64,000 nucleotides of DNA from Pilaira anomala. Taxonomy: Eukaryota; Mucoromycota; Mucoromycetes; Mucorales; Mucoraceae. Made by a program: the position numbers and the translations under genes. The DNA is taken from the NCBI GenBank assembly GCA_025716855.1, contig JAIXMQ010000041.1:218129-282128 (forward strand). Direction: 5' to 3'. Numbering within the stretch: position 1 is the stretch's first letter; each line of letters opens with the position of its first letter. This document shows positions 12,103 to 23,133 of the stretch, in pieces. The notes below the pieces were generated by a model that searched no databases, was not told the origin of the DNA, and was given only the letters and a program-made list of their open reading frames with translations.

Positions 12103-12723
12103 GAGAGAGACTGTATAATTTCCACTTACAGGCGTAGTGATACAATCATCTGTTTTCTCAGGATGATTAATGAAATCACGAAGTTTCTCTGCAAATTCTT
12201 TACTGGTGATCTTTTCAACTTCTTTATCGAAAACGGCAGGTTCATAATAATTGAGTTCAATTTCCTTTGATTTGTAACGCGTGAGTTTAATATCTTTTCA
12301 CAAAATTTTCTTTTTCTTTCTTTCTTTTACCTTTGTCTTGGTATTAGGAGCTTCAAGAGAAGTAAGGTGTACAACGTTACCATCCATATCCACTTCATTT
12401 ACAAGGAAATCCTCAGCTCTAATATTTTAATTTTAAATTTCAAGTCACTTTTTATATATTTTATTTTTTTTTTTCGTGATATTTTTGTTTTTGTTGTTTT
12501 TGTTTTTGTTGTTGTTTTTTTTATTAGTTTACCTGTACTTCAAAATACTATGGAAACCCTTGAGTTGAGGGTTCACGAAAGCGTCAATACCGACATCAGT
12601 TTCCTTGACACCAGATACAAAGCGAACTTTCTTTGAAACTTGGAAAGTCTCCTCCTCAGGGTCTAAAGCTCTTTTGTTACTTTTACTTTGGTCTTTGGAA
12701 AAAGTGGAGTGTAAGTTTCCCAT
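9896..12723 (-). CDS. PUS7: tRNA/RNA pseudouridine synthase, TruD/Pus7 family
   Basis: Converts uridine to pseudouridine in tRNA, snRNA and mRNA. The gene has at least ten exons, starting MGNLHSTF at 12723 and ending at the TAA at 9896-9898. N-terminal region: [19 protein letters not shown]. The TruD core includes [16 protein letters not shown] (catalytic Asp in GTKD), [19 protein letters not shown] and the C-terminal [12 protein letters not shown] and LPGRQSVYP stretches, in the order expected for the family. NLHSTF and a KKVRF basic patch precede the domain. Introns carry long A/T tracts, a CT microsatellite (11685-11711) and a poly-A run near 12065-12099. Intron phases were checked only at the clearest junctions, so the coding span is firm but single exon ends may be off. 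Confidence 0.92.
11685..11711 (+). repeat. CT microsatellite in a PUS7 intron
   Basis: Thirteen CT units inside an intron of the Pus7 gene. Confidence 0.9.
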
Positions 12724-14196
12724 GATGAATAAAAGAATGGTTTCTATAAACTAGATCGATCTTTTTTTTTATTGAAATTTTTTTTTTTTTTTTTTGTCTT
12801 ACATTTTTGTGAGAGAAACTGAAATACAGTCACTAATTAAAAAGGGTTTGTTGTTGCTTAATTCATCAAAAACGCAATCAATGAAAAGAGAATTTGTTTT
12901 ATCTTTTGATCTGCTTTGGAGTGATCGTTAATATACGTAGAGTATTAATTTGGTATATTCTCTCATATACCTCTATTGCTTGAACGTTTTTTTTTTTATC
13001 TGCTTTGTCATTGAGAATATTTTTTTTACCCTTTGATTCTTTCCGGAGTCTATAATCCATAAATTAAATTTGACAGATTTGAATAAACGGATATTTGATT
13101 AACATATTCATGATATGTATCATTCCTTAAAACGAATACTTTTTTTTTTTTTCTGTACTTATTTTGCTAAAGTATTTCGAATTATTTTAAGCATCTGTAG
13201 TTATTACTTTTAAACACATTCATACTAATGGAACAAGTTTTATACGAAATGAGATAAAGTAATTACGCGAAAGCCCATTCTTTTTTAAGTTAGAGCATAC
13301 TTTTCATAATTTCGTTTAAAGATTCTAATCTAAAAAAAAATTTGGTCAGCAAGCAATTAGTAGCCTATTCTTATAAAAATGTATCTTGATAATTTTACCA
13401 ATAAACATTTTATCTGTGGTACTTGTAGTTAGGTATATCCATGATTTAATTAGTACTTTAAGTAGGCTTAAAAGCAGAAGCACATAAATAAATACAGGAT
13501 AGTGAAGGAATTTGACGAAAGATTACTGAGTGTACATTTACTTTATTGACACATCGCTTTATCATAACTGAAAACTACAATAATGTTGTACATATGTAGG
13601 ATTATTTATTTTTAAAATAAATGAAAAGGAAATGTAATTTCTTCTCCATTAGTTTTATACTGTATGCACATTTTTATATACATACATATAAAAAGTATTA
13701 AATCTGTTTGAATCTTATTAGTGAGTACATATATCAAGTTTTTGAATTTCAATGTCTCAAATTTAAATTTAGATGTAGTCATCATGATTATCAATAGTAG
13801 ACAAATGGGGGGGGGGGAGCTTTCAATGTAAATCTTACATAACGTAAATATGTTGATTAAATATTCTATATTACTTTTTTCTCAAATCAAATGTGTTTAT
13901 CAACTGTAAAAAAAAAAAAAAAAAAAACGGATTACGCGTCAAATACAAAAAGAAACTTGTATTTATATTCTGTAGTGTGTTCACTTCAAAAGGAATTGAA
14001 TCCAACTACTTTTACAGAAAGTAAAAAGATTGGAAATCTATCATCGTTCGCTAAGCCACTAAAGACACACTTGTTTTCCGTGAATTTGTGTTCGTATTGT
14101 GTATTGTTTAGCAGTAGAGTGGAAGCTGAAATTATTATTTGGGGGTTCATTTTTTTTTTTTTTTATCTTATTTCTTTAATAACCTTAATATTCGTT
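12724..14196. other. intergenic, 1.5 kb
   Basis: Divergent promoter region of PUS7 and MED20. Many A/T runs and a G run at about 13807-13816. Open frames here are rich in K, F and I from homopolymers and show no family signature. Confidence 0.6.
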
Positions 14197-15020
14197 ATGG
14201 GAGTTACTTGGTATATACATAAAACACATGCAAAAAAAAAAAAGAGAGAGCGAGAGAGACTAAATAACAAAATATAGTCTAGTACGATGGAAGAATGCAA
14301 CGGGTATGCGAGATTTCACGTTTATTGCAGAACATGTAACCAAGACGTTACATGGTAAAAATACGGGACCTTGGTCACTTTCGTTTAAAGTATTTCGAGA
14401 CAATAACCAAAACCGAAGACAACAACAGATTGCATTAAAAGATAGTAAATTATTGTATCAAGTATCACTTGCACAACAACCAGGACACGTTTATTGTATG
14501 GTAGACGGTAGTGTAGTGGTTGAAGCTGAAAAAGAAATGGAATTGATTCTATCGCGTCTTAAGAATCTATGGCAGTTAAGACAGAGTGTCACAATCGAGG
14601 TATTAAAAAAGTAACAGGGGAGGCAATATGAATTATTAAATTAATTCTATTATTATTATTATTTTTAAAAGGGAACAAGTTATGAAATTGGTGATTTTAC
14701 TTTGAGAGTAGCTAACATCTTGTTAGGATCTACCTACAAGGGACTATTATTAGAGGTAAATAAAAAAGAAATACAAAAAAAAAAAAAAAAAAAACTCATG
14801 TCGTACGTTAATATAGATTGACTATCATCCTTGTTCCACGCCCAATAATGCAAACGAATTATTTAAGGAATTTGTGGAATCCATTGTACCTCCCACTGCA
14901 CAGTTATCGTGTGAATACGAATATAATTATGAATCCGTTGGTTTAAGTAACCAAGAATTTACAACAGCTCATACAAGTTATCAATATATGATGTTGTTTA
15001 AAAATGATGGTCTCTTTTAA
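14197..15020 (+). CDS. MED20: Mediator complex subunit 20
   Basis: Head-module subunit of Mediator, which links activators to RNA polymerase II. Four exons reconstructed: 14197-14210 (only 14 nt), 14278-14599, 14672-14755 and 14817-15020. Phases agree at every junction and give 207 aa, the normal MED20 size. Splicing the 14-nt first exon produces the N-terminus MGVTCLVRW, which matches the conserved MGVTC start of this family; a downstream ATG at 14306 would lose it. Later signatures are GPWSLSFKVFRD, GHVYCMVDG, YEIGDFTLRVANI and YHPCSTPNN. The conserved GVTC start is strong support for the micro first exon. Confidence 0.9.
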
Positions 15021-15156
15021 AAAAAATAAATTATATACATATACCCATTTTTTTGTTGTTGTTGTAAAATAGAGTAAATTTATTATTATTTAAAAAAAAA
15101 ATAGTAGTAAAAAAAAAGACAAGTGATTTGTTTTTTTTTTTGTTTTATCTGTACAT

Positions 15157-16110
15157 TTAAAAGACAAGAGCAGAGGCAATGAAAGCCATGAAACAAATGG
15201 CAGTAGTAGCAACCTTGAAACCAGAGGCAGCACTCTCTTCAACGGAGCTAGGGGAAGCGCTAGCAGCAGCAACAGGAGCAGAGGTGACAGCAGGCTTAAT
15301 AACAGTGACGATACTGGAAGAAGGCTTGACGGAAGCAGAAGGAACAGGTACGGAAACAGGGGTAGCAGAAGCAATGGCAGAGACGAAAGGTTGAGTTACA
15401 ACATCACCCGTGGTACCAGAAAGAGAGAAAGGAGCAGAGTAAGAAGAACCACTGAGTGTTATACAAAAATTAATAATATAGAACAAAATAGATGATGTAT
15501 TACTACTACTACTACTACTACTATTACTTACGCAGCTTTAGTGGTAGCATCAAAGAAATCAATCTTGAAAGAGAAGGTAGCATTTTGAGGGAGATCGGTA
15601 GGGACCTAATAAAAAAAAAATGTTTAGGATATTATCGTATTACATTTAAAAATGCCAATTTTGGGTCATTGGCACGGTTTTTTTTTTTTTTCTGATCTGT
15701 GTACCTTCCAATCATGCTCGCCAGAGGGACCGTCAATAGTGAAAGAGATACCAGTGTACTTCATGGTAGCATCAGAGGTACCAGTAAGTAAGGAAACCTT
15801 AGCAGCCTTATCAACACCATTCTTCCACTCTTTTTTTTTTTTAAAAAAAAAAGAAAATGTCATGAATATAATATAATTATGAAAAAAAGATGTATTAATT
15901 TTTTACCGAGAGTCATGCTATAAAAAGAGAGAGAACATTTAGTATATATTAGGATTTTTGTCATTGAAAAAAAAAAAAAAAAAAAACTTACTTGGAACCA
16001 GCCTTGAAGGAATCACCTTGAAGGGGATGGGTGATATAGAAAGGAGTGGATTGAGCAGCAACGTAAGAGATGCAAAGAGCGAGGAAAGCAATGATGATGG
16101 CAGCTTTCAT
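15157..16110 (-). CDS. Kre9/Knh1-like GPI-anchored cell-surface protein
   Basis: Ser/Thr-rich GPI-anchored wall protein. It starts MKAAIIIAFLALCISYVAA, a clear signal peptide, followed by FYITHPLQGDSFKAGS and MTLEWKNG, the pattern of the Kre9/Knh1 N-terminal Ig-like domain (PF10342). A Ser/Ala/Pro/Val-rich stalk follows, then a hydrophobic tail ending SALVF that fits a GPI signal. Five exons; the second, 15907-15917, is only 11 nt and is needed to keep frame between exon 1 (15992-16110) and exon 3 (from 15829), giving SNMTLEWKN. Kre9-family proteins act in beta-1,6-glucan assembly in yeast; that role here is inference, since many fungal members are simply surface proteins. Confidence 0.82.
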
Positions 16111-17025
16111 TTTGTATTAATGAGAGTAAAAATAAAAGAAGATGATAAAGAAAAAAAAAAAAATAAACATTTGAAAAAAAAATTTGAGATTTTTATATGA
16201 AATTTAAACTTTGGTGTAATCCTATTGAAAATCCTTATCGAAGTTAGTGGTGAATATAGAAAAAAGAGAACAAGCACTATCTTCTCGTGATTCCAATTTT
16301 TTTTTTTATACATCAGATCCTAAAAAAAAAATTGAAATGTACTTCTTATTGTTGTAAAGTAAAGTAAAAAAAAAAAAAAAAATCGTTCAATTGTTTGCAT
16401 AACTAGCTTACATCTAGTATTTTAGTAAACTACTACTGATCATTTGCATAATAAACAATATTTTTGAGCTTTTTTTTTTTTTTTTTCGTTTCTTTAAACA
16501 GAGATCCACGTTTTTCTAATTTCTCTTCAATAATAAATATTCTGTATGTTACACTCATTTAGATTGATTTTCTATACAATTTTTACAAATGGTTTAAATA
16601 TTTTGAAAAAAAAGCAAATTGCTTTTTTTGACAGTTTCTCCTTTAGAAAAAAAAAAAAAAAAAAAAAGTAAACTTTATTTTTTGTCACGTAAATATAGAA
16701 CCCGATTTATTGTTTATATTTGTTTAAAAAGATTTTCTATGCAGCGTTGATTTTCGCGTCTACAATAAAAAAAAAAAAAAAAAATGTGACACGAAAAACC
16801 CCCCCTTTTCAACCAAAAAAAGAAAGATAGACCGAGAAGATGATCCTTTTCTTGAAGTAAGGCGGATTAAACTGTAAGTTTATTATTCATCGTCTTTATA
16901 GACCATTGAACAACGATTGTTTTTGCTTCTGTCATTTTGAAATAATACTATATACAGAAAAAGAATAAAAAGTATGTTTATTTTTGCCAGTGTTTTCTCG
17001 TTTTCTTATAATACGCATACATACA

Positions 17026-17058
<33 letters not shown>

Positions 17059-17812
17059 GGGCCAATTCCTGACTATCTATAATTTGAAAGAGACACGAAT
17101 CAAAAAGAGAAAGACATGATCTTTCACTTAAAAACTAACTACTCTATGCGCACATACTTCTTAATAACATACATCTTTTTTTGTCACTGATCGAAATTAT
17201 TTACATAATTGGGTGCATATACGGTTTTTTCATTGTTCTCAGTGCAATTGCAGTCTTTAAAAATATATTACTTGCTATGAAAAAAAAAAAAAAAAAAAAC
17301 GTGAAGCGATTGTACTAGAAAATGACGGTAAAATGGCATATATAATAAATTAAATAAAAAGAAGTATATGAAATATAATTTTGTGTTATTAAGGAAGCCC
17401 TAATATGGTTTTGTACTCGGTGAATTTGTGATTCACATGAAAGAAAATATGCTTGCAAGTGTAATACACTAACTTTTTATGCTGCAACCCCCTTGTCATG
17501 ACGGAGAAATCAGTAACAAACATGCTACTGATGATATATCATGTGTTATGTGTACACCGAACCAAGTGCAAAATCAATGCAATAAGGGCCCCTCCTTATT
17601 TTAATTTGAGCCACATTTTTTATATGTGTGCTGTGGCAAAAAAAAAAAAAAAAAAAAAAAAAAAACGAGAGAGAGAGAAAGATGCTTTTTTTTTTTCTTT
17701 TTTATTTATATAAAGATAAAAAAGAAAAAAAATATATATTTTTTATTTTTTTGCAGATATACATTTTTTTTTTTTAATTAAAAAAAAAAAAAGAATCGGG
17801 TTTTGGGGAAAC
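16111..17812. other. intergenic, 1.7 kb
   Basis: Upstream of the Kre9-like gene and downstream of the NAC gene. Dominated by A and T homopolymers; no exon supported. Confidence 0.6.
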
Positions 17813-18429
17813 TTAAGCAGTGGTGGGCTTCTCCTCTTCCTTCTTCTCCTCAATCTCGGCCTTATCGAAAGATTCAACCAAATCGGGAATTTCATCATCG
17901 TCGGCACCAGCGGCACCTTCACCTTGAGCTTGTTGGAAAGTCTCGGCGAGCTTCTTAAGAGCGGCCATGGAGTCAGGACCCAATTGGTTCAAGATACCGG
18001 GGATGAGTTCAGCTAATTCCTTTTCTTGAGAACGACCGTGGATGGCAAAAGTGTTGGCGTTGGCAGCAGCGGAAACTAGTTTACAAAAAAAAAAAAAAAA
18101 TGTAATTATTAGGACACAAATATATATACACATACACACACACATATATATATATACACAGAAACATAAAAATTCCAAAAAAACCATTTTTTTTTTTTTT
18201 ACTTACCACGAGGGTTGTTGAAGTGGATAACCTTACCGTCATCCTTGAACATGTTGACTTCATCAACACCAGCAATGGGTTGAACGTTCAACTTGGTAAG
18301 AGCAGCAGAGAGCTTACGGTCATCACCGGAAGAAGCCTTGTTGACAGTCTTCTTGACCTTACGACGGGGAGAACCCTTACCACCAATACGGACTTGAGAT
18401 TGAAGCTTGGAGAGTTTGTCAGCGTTCAT
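17813..18429 (-). CDS. EGD1: nascent polypeptide-associated complex subunit beta
   Basis: Ribosome-associated chaperone subunit (NAC beta, BTF3/Egd1) that contacts nascent chains at the tunnel exit. Two main exons. The first begins [19 protein letters not shown] and has the basic ribosome-binding motif RRKVKK followed by the NAC domain ([23 protein letters not shown]). The second contains the rest of the domain and an acidic Lys/Glu tail ending KPTTA. N-terminal [10 protein letters not shown] and [12 protein letters not shown] are diagnostic. The intron at about 18075-18200 contains TA/CA repeats. C/G-ending codons dominate, as expected for a highly expressed translation factor. Confidence 0.95.
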
Positions 18430-18622
18430 TTTTTATAAAAAGCTATAAAATAAAAAAGTGGTTTAATTTAAAGGAACGCGAAACTTTTTCTTCTTCATTG
18501 TCATATTACAAAAAAAAAAAAAGGGGGAGGGAAGGAAAGAGTGCAAAAAAAAAAAAAAAATTGGGTGGCTTGTATGTTCATTTTTTTTTTTTTTTTTTGT
18601 AATTGAATTCGAGCTGAATGTA

Positions 18623-18654
<32 letters not shown>

Positions 18655-18893
18655 CTTCTTCTTCCTTTCTTTTTTGGTAAAATCTGTAGTATGACAATAA
18701 AGAAGAGAGCAAAGTAAGTTTATGGAGGGGGAGTACGCACCTATTCCAACAAAAAAAAAGAGAGAGAAAAGAAAGAACAAGAAATTTTTTTTTTAAAAAA
18801 AAAAAAAAACTTTTGCTGTAAACCAAAATAATAAAAAAAAAAAAAAATTTATATCATGAAAAAGGAGGTTTTGATTGGCTAGTAGGAGTTTAT
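18430..18893. other. intergenic, 0.5 kb
   Basis: NAC beta promoter side and 3' end of the NEDD8 protease gene. Poly-T/poly-A runs of 15-27 nt; no exon. Confidence 0.6.
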
Positions 18894-19776
18894 TCATGAC
18901 TTGTTTGAGGAGGATGCTCTCTGTTGAAGTCTTTCAATCATTCCATTGATATTATCTCTTACTTGTTGTGGGGTGGAAAGGTTCTTTGCATCGAGTATCA
19001 TGATTTTGTTATATTGAACTGGTTCTTTATTTCCTCGAGAAAATAAGAGTTGATGTAAAATGTAATCGATCATGGCTATCACCGAAACTAGAGTATAGAT
19101 TTTTTTTTTATATAAGTAATTATGATAATACATCTCATTTTCTTTTTTCTTTTTTACCTCCGCAGTCAGATCCATTCACTTGTTGAGGTGTACTGGAGGG
19201 TATAAATTGTGGATTGTCTGTTTGTTTTAATAGAGGTTGAATTCGTTTACTGGTATATTCAGCTTCTCGTAAATTATTAAATTTTAATGTATCATAATAA
19301 TAAAATGAATTGATAGCTCGTACATAGACCATGAGTGACCAATGCGTTCCACTGTTTGCCTTGTATGGATCTCCGTCATTGATAGGAATAAATATAGCTG
19401 CATGTTGATCCATATCTTGAGGTAAAGCAGATATCAAGTCATTTACATCCCCTTTTTTTTTTTTAGTACAGCAGGTATCAGTCTCAAGTGTGTACATACA
19501 TATAATAACCTTCATTACCTTCTGCAAATGTGATGAGATGAACCATGCCCGGTCGTAAAAACATTAATTTCGCATCTTTTGGTACAAATGTACGCTCTAA
19601 AAACTCCATATGAAATTCAATCATTGTATCATTTAACCATTGCCCTGGTGCTAAAGTAAATAAATCCTATTGATATGTCGTATTAATATGTATGATCATG
19701 AACTTTTTTATTTTATTATTACAGATTTTCTAACTGCTACATCATGATAATGCAAAACTAAAGTATCTTCTATCAT
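18894..19776 (-). CDS. NEDD8-specific cysteine protease, DEN1/SENP8-like (C48 family)
   Basis: Small Ulp1-family protease that by homology processes or removes NEDD8 from cullins and other targets. Exon 1 (19723-19776) encodes MIEDTLVLHYHDVAVRKS. Exon 2 has the substrate-contact motif PGQWLNDTMIEF. Later exons carry the catalytic triad context: His in GTHWSLMVY, Asp in SFYYYDTL, Gln in TPQQVNGSDCG and Cys in SDCG. The protein is short (about 230 aa) and lacks the long N-terminal extension of SUMO proteases, which favours the SENP8/DEN1 branch over Ulp1/Ulp2. Specificity for NEDD8 is inference from length and similarity. Confidence 0.88.
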
Positions 19777-20559
19777 AGCCGATTAAAAAAAAAAAAAAAA
19801 TAGAACAAAAAAAAAAAAGAAAAAGATGCGAGGCAGAAAAAAGGAAAAGGTATTTCAATTAAATAAGCCACAAAACGCGTGCGTGCGTTTGTTAAAAGAC
19901 ATTTTGGAAAAAGTTTAATTTGTTACAAACAATTTTATTAATAAATACAAATAATTTAACCCAACAAAGAGAGAGAAATCTGTCAAAAAAGAAAAGAATT
20001 AATAAAAAGGTGTAAAAAAAAAGTTTTTTTTTTTTGTTTTTTTTTTTTAGTTTTTTTGCTTTCTTTTGTTCAGAAAAAAATTATAAGGTAGCTAGGGGTT
20101 TTTCGTCAACGGTTCTAGTTCGCCAATACGGTAAACTAGACCCTAAAGTCAAATGCCTGAATCATCCTTTAAAAGAAAGCAAAAAAAAAAAAAAAAATGC
20201 CGTCATAATGTATAAGAGACTTACCATAAATATAAATTAAAAAGTAATAAAGAATAAAAAAGTAAAAAAAAAAAATAAAGGAAAAAAGGAACAGGAAAAA
20301 ACCACTTCCCCTTTTTATGGTTGATGACCAAAAAAAAAAAAATTTTTTTTTTTGTGTAGACTGTTCGTTTCAACAGTCCAAAGTTATTGTAACTCAGGGG
20401 TGCTTAATAAAGTAATCATCATAAAGAAAATTTGCAGGATAAAACGGCAAAACGCTAATTGTTAAAAAAAAGCCGAGATATCATGCCGTAGAAAACTTAT
20501 ATATAACCAGCAGAGAGAGAGAGAGAGAGAGAGGATTTTTTATTTGAAACAAAAAAGAG
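19777..20559. other. divergent intergenic region, 0.8 kb
   Basis: Promoters of the protease (-) and a small secreted-protein gene (+). Contains a GA microsatellite at about 20513-20533 just before the latter. No exon. Confidence 0.6.
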
Positions 20560-20877
20560 ATGAAGAAGAAGGCTTTGTTTGTTATTTTGTTTTTTTGGAT
20601 TACAGTTGTTACATTAGCAAATGATTTGTCACTACTTCACATGAATACAATAACTGAAACGACCAACAGCAGCAGCAGCAGCAGCAGCACCACAACAGGG
20701 TCCACCATTACCAGCAATGACGCACTAAGGTAATATATTATTATCCTCGGAGAGAAAAATAAATTCGTACCACGAATTTTTAACCAGTTGTTGATAATTA
20801 GATTGTTCACAATGAAGTCATCATCGTCTTCCGTAGCAGCTATTGTTGTTCTAGCCTATCTTGTATTTTTGATTTAA
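20560..20877 (+). CDS. small Ser/Thr-rich secreted or GPI-anchored protein
   Basis: Two-exon gene of about 80 aa. It begins MKKKALFVILFFWITVVTLA (signal peptide), then a short Thr/Ser tract (TETTNSSSSSSSTTTGSTIT) and a hydrophobic C-terminus (SSVAAIVVLAYLVFLI) that fits a GPI-attachment signal. The intron after the AG of ALR keeps the frame into RLFTMKSS. Small O-glycosylated surface peptides of this layout are common in fungi; no domain is recognised. Both ends hydrophobic and a polar middle argue that it is real, but expression data would be needed. Confidence 0.6.
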
Positions 20878-21043
20878 GACAGATCAATAAATAAATAAAA
20901 AAAAACTTGATCTCGTCTTTTTTTTTTTCTTCTTCTTTTGCTTTATTCACTAATATCTATTATTTACTACTTATTTACATACATCTTTTTATTTACATAT
21001 ACAAACTTATTTAATATATATATATATATAAACAAAAACAAAA

Positions 21044-21618
21044 ATGTTTAATAAAAAAGCTAATATTACCACACAAGAACCTCCACCAGCATACCAAGGT
21101 GCAAATGCAAATGTAGCAGCACCTCCAGGAGAGACTTATTATCAGCCACCAGCACATCCTCCTCCACCCGAGGGAGGTTACGCTCCACCACCACCATCAC
21201 ATCCACCTATGAATAATAATAATAATAATATGGGTGCAAGATTTACTCAATTCTATACACCACCTCAAAACAGAACTCTTGGTTTAAAAAGAAGGCTTTG
21301 TTCTGCTATTTGTTGTTGTATTTTAATTGGTCTCATTATTGGTTTAGCTACTGGTTTAACTCGTAGAAATAGAGGATATAATCAATGCGATTGGTAAAAA
21401 AAAAAAAAAAAAAAAAAAGTTATCATTGTTAAAAGACTAATATATCTTTTATTTAACTACAGTCGAACAAATGCTGATTGTTATCGCTATTACGGTTAGT
21501 TTATTTTTCTATTGTATATAAAGACATAAAAAAAAAAGGCTGACAACATTCAATTTTTATATATTATATAGGTCCTACTACATATTGTTACTCTAATTGT
21601 CAATGTGTTCGTCGATAA
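21044..21618 (+). CDS. proline-rich single-pass membrane protein with Cys-rich tail
   Basis: Three-exon gene of about 145 aa. The N-terminal 75 residues are Pro/Tyr/Asn-rich with PPPAY (a PPXY WW-domain ligand) and several PPPP runs. Next come a basic stretch (LKRRLCS), a Cys-containing transmembrane helix (AICCCILIGLIIGLATGL) and a short extracytosolic tail with six cysteines (CDCRTNADC, YCYSNCQC). Exon 1 ends at TG, completed to Cys by exon 2. The PPAY motif suggests recruitment of a Nedd4/Rsp5-type ubiquitin ligase, as in adaptor proteins; this is inference. No named family recognised. Confidence 0.7.
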
Positions 21619-22238
21619 CTTCAAATAAATAATATCTTTTTTTATATATACATGGCTCCTTTTGTGATCCATTTACTTTTATACTGTGGTTTTTTTTTAA
21701 GGGCCAACATAGATTGAGTGCATATACACTGAATCTTTTTCTTCTTTATTGTTAGATTAGTTTTTAACATATATTAATCCAGGGTTAAATTGAATCCCAA
21801 GAGTTCAAATGTATACATGTACGTAAAGTGATGCGTAAACAATCATGTTGTGTGCCATTGAGAAGGGGGGGAATTTATAGACAACATTATTTACCAGACA
21901 AAAAAAAAAAAAAAAATCCTTGATTTATTCACAGTACAAAAAATAGTTTGTATTTTTTTTTTTTTTCTGTATGTATATAGGAGAATGATAAAAAGGGGAT
22001 TTTTTTTTTTATTATTATAAAAGTGTATACTTGTTGTTGTTGTTAGGAGATTACAGGTTTCGTCATTCTAACTTCAGACTCTCGGGTAAACAATAAATCA
22101 CGCGCCCTTATAATGCAGCAGCAATTATAAAGAATAAAAAAAAAAAAAAAAAAAAAAAAAATATACCCTTCTTTTTCATTATTTTTCCCTTTTTTTTTTT
22201 TTATTTTCTTCTTTATAATAATAATAATAATAATAATA
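21619..22238. other. intergenic, 0.6 kb
   Basis: A/T homopolymers and an ATA run just before the next ATG; no exon supported. Confidence 0.55.
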
Positions 22239-22598
22239 ATGACTCATGTCCCTTACTTGAGTGAAGAAGAACAACGATTTCTCAATACCACTGCATCCTA
22301 TAGTAAAGCACGTAGAATGTCATGCTCAGATAATAGTAGACCAAGCCATTTAGAAGAGAATCAAACGCAATTATTGATGAACCGTCGTCATCAAGTAGTA
22401 TCTGTTTCATCACTTGCATTCTTATGGAAAAGAAGAGGATCCTCTTCCTCTTCACTTGTCTCTTCAAATTCGAGTCGATCCATGGATTTAAATACAGAAG
22501 ATGAAGAATCACCTAAGGCAAGAGAATTGGAATTACTGATATTTGATCAACCACAACGCACTGTTCGATTGAGTCTAACTCCACGTTGTGCTGTTTAA
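22239..22598 (+). CDS. hypothetical 119-aa protein
   Basis: Uninterrupted frame from the first ATG, MTHVPYLSEEEQRFL, to TAA. Composition is non-repetitive and polar: a Glu-rich start, an SKARRMS motif (a basophilic kinase-like site), a Ser-rich middle (GSSSSSLVSSNSSRS) and a C-terminus rich in basic and hydrophobic residues (QRTVRLSLTPRCAV). No domain or transmembrane helix. Its codon pattern resembles that of neighbouring genes, unlike the homopolymer-driven frames around it. The function is unknown. Confidence 0.55.
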   Translation: MTHVPYLSEEEQRFLNTTASYSKARRMSCSDNSRPSHLEENQTQLLMNRRHQVVSVSSLAFLWKRRGSSSSSLVSSNSSRSMDLNTEDEESPKARELELLIFDQPQRTVRLSLTPRCAV

Positions 22599-22701
22599 AC
22601 ATTTTTACATAATACTTTTTATTATTATCTCCCCCAAAAGCTCTCTCTTTTTTCTTTTTTGCTCCTTAGATTTTATGTACATATTCATCCGTCTCCCACC
22701 G

Positions 22702-22732
<31 letters not shown>

Positions 22733-23133
22733 TTATAATATCCAAATTCCCCACCCCTTTTTTTTTTTTTTTTTTATTATTCTTTTTTTTTTTCATTGTA
22801 TATACTATTACATACTAAAAATAAAATTTATTATACTTTATTCCCACGAAACAAACAAATTCCATGATTGAAACAATAAATTTCTTTTTTTTTTTTTTTT
22901 TTTTTTTACTGTAATGGTGTTTTAGCCTACAATCATCAGAAAGCTTTCGTGACTGCCTCAACAGTGTTGACGTCAATAGTTGTTTTTTTGCTCTTTTCGA
23001 TTTTTTTTTTTTTGGAACGATCTTCTTTTATATTGTAATTTGGTAAAAAAAAAAAAAAGTTTGAAACGTGTTTTTAATTGACTTTTATATAATAACACAA
23101 CATAAAAGTTTTTTATTTTAAAAAAATAAAAAC
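22599..23133. other. intergenic, 0.5 kb
   Basis: SPT6 promoter side. Several T and A runs of 10-27 nt; no exon. Confidence 0.6.

Noticed and set aside
13891..14277. 128-codon plus-strand frame before MED20
   Set aside because: Rich in Lys and Phe from homopolymers; only its MGVTW end is real, as the MED20 first exon.
18463..18826. Lys/Phe-rich minus-strand frames upstream of NAC beta
   Set aside because: Made of poly-A/poly-T tracts.
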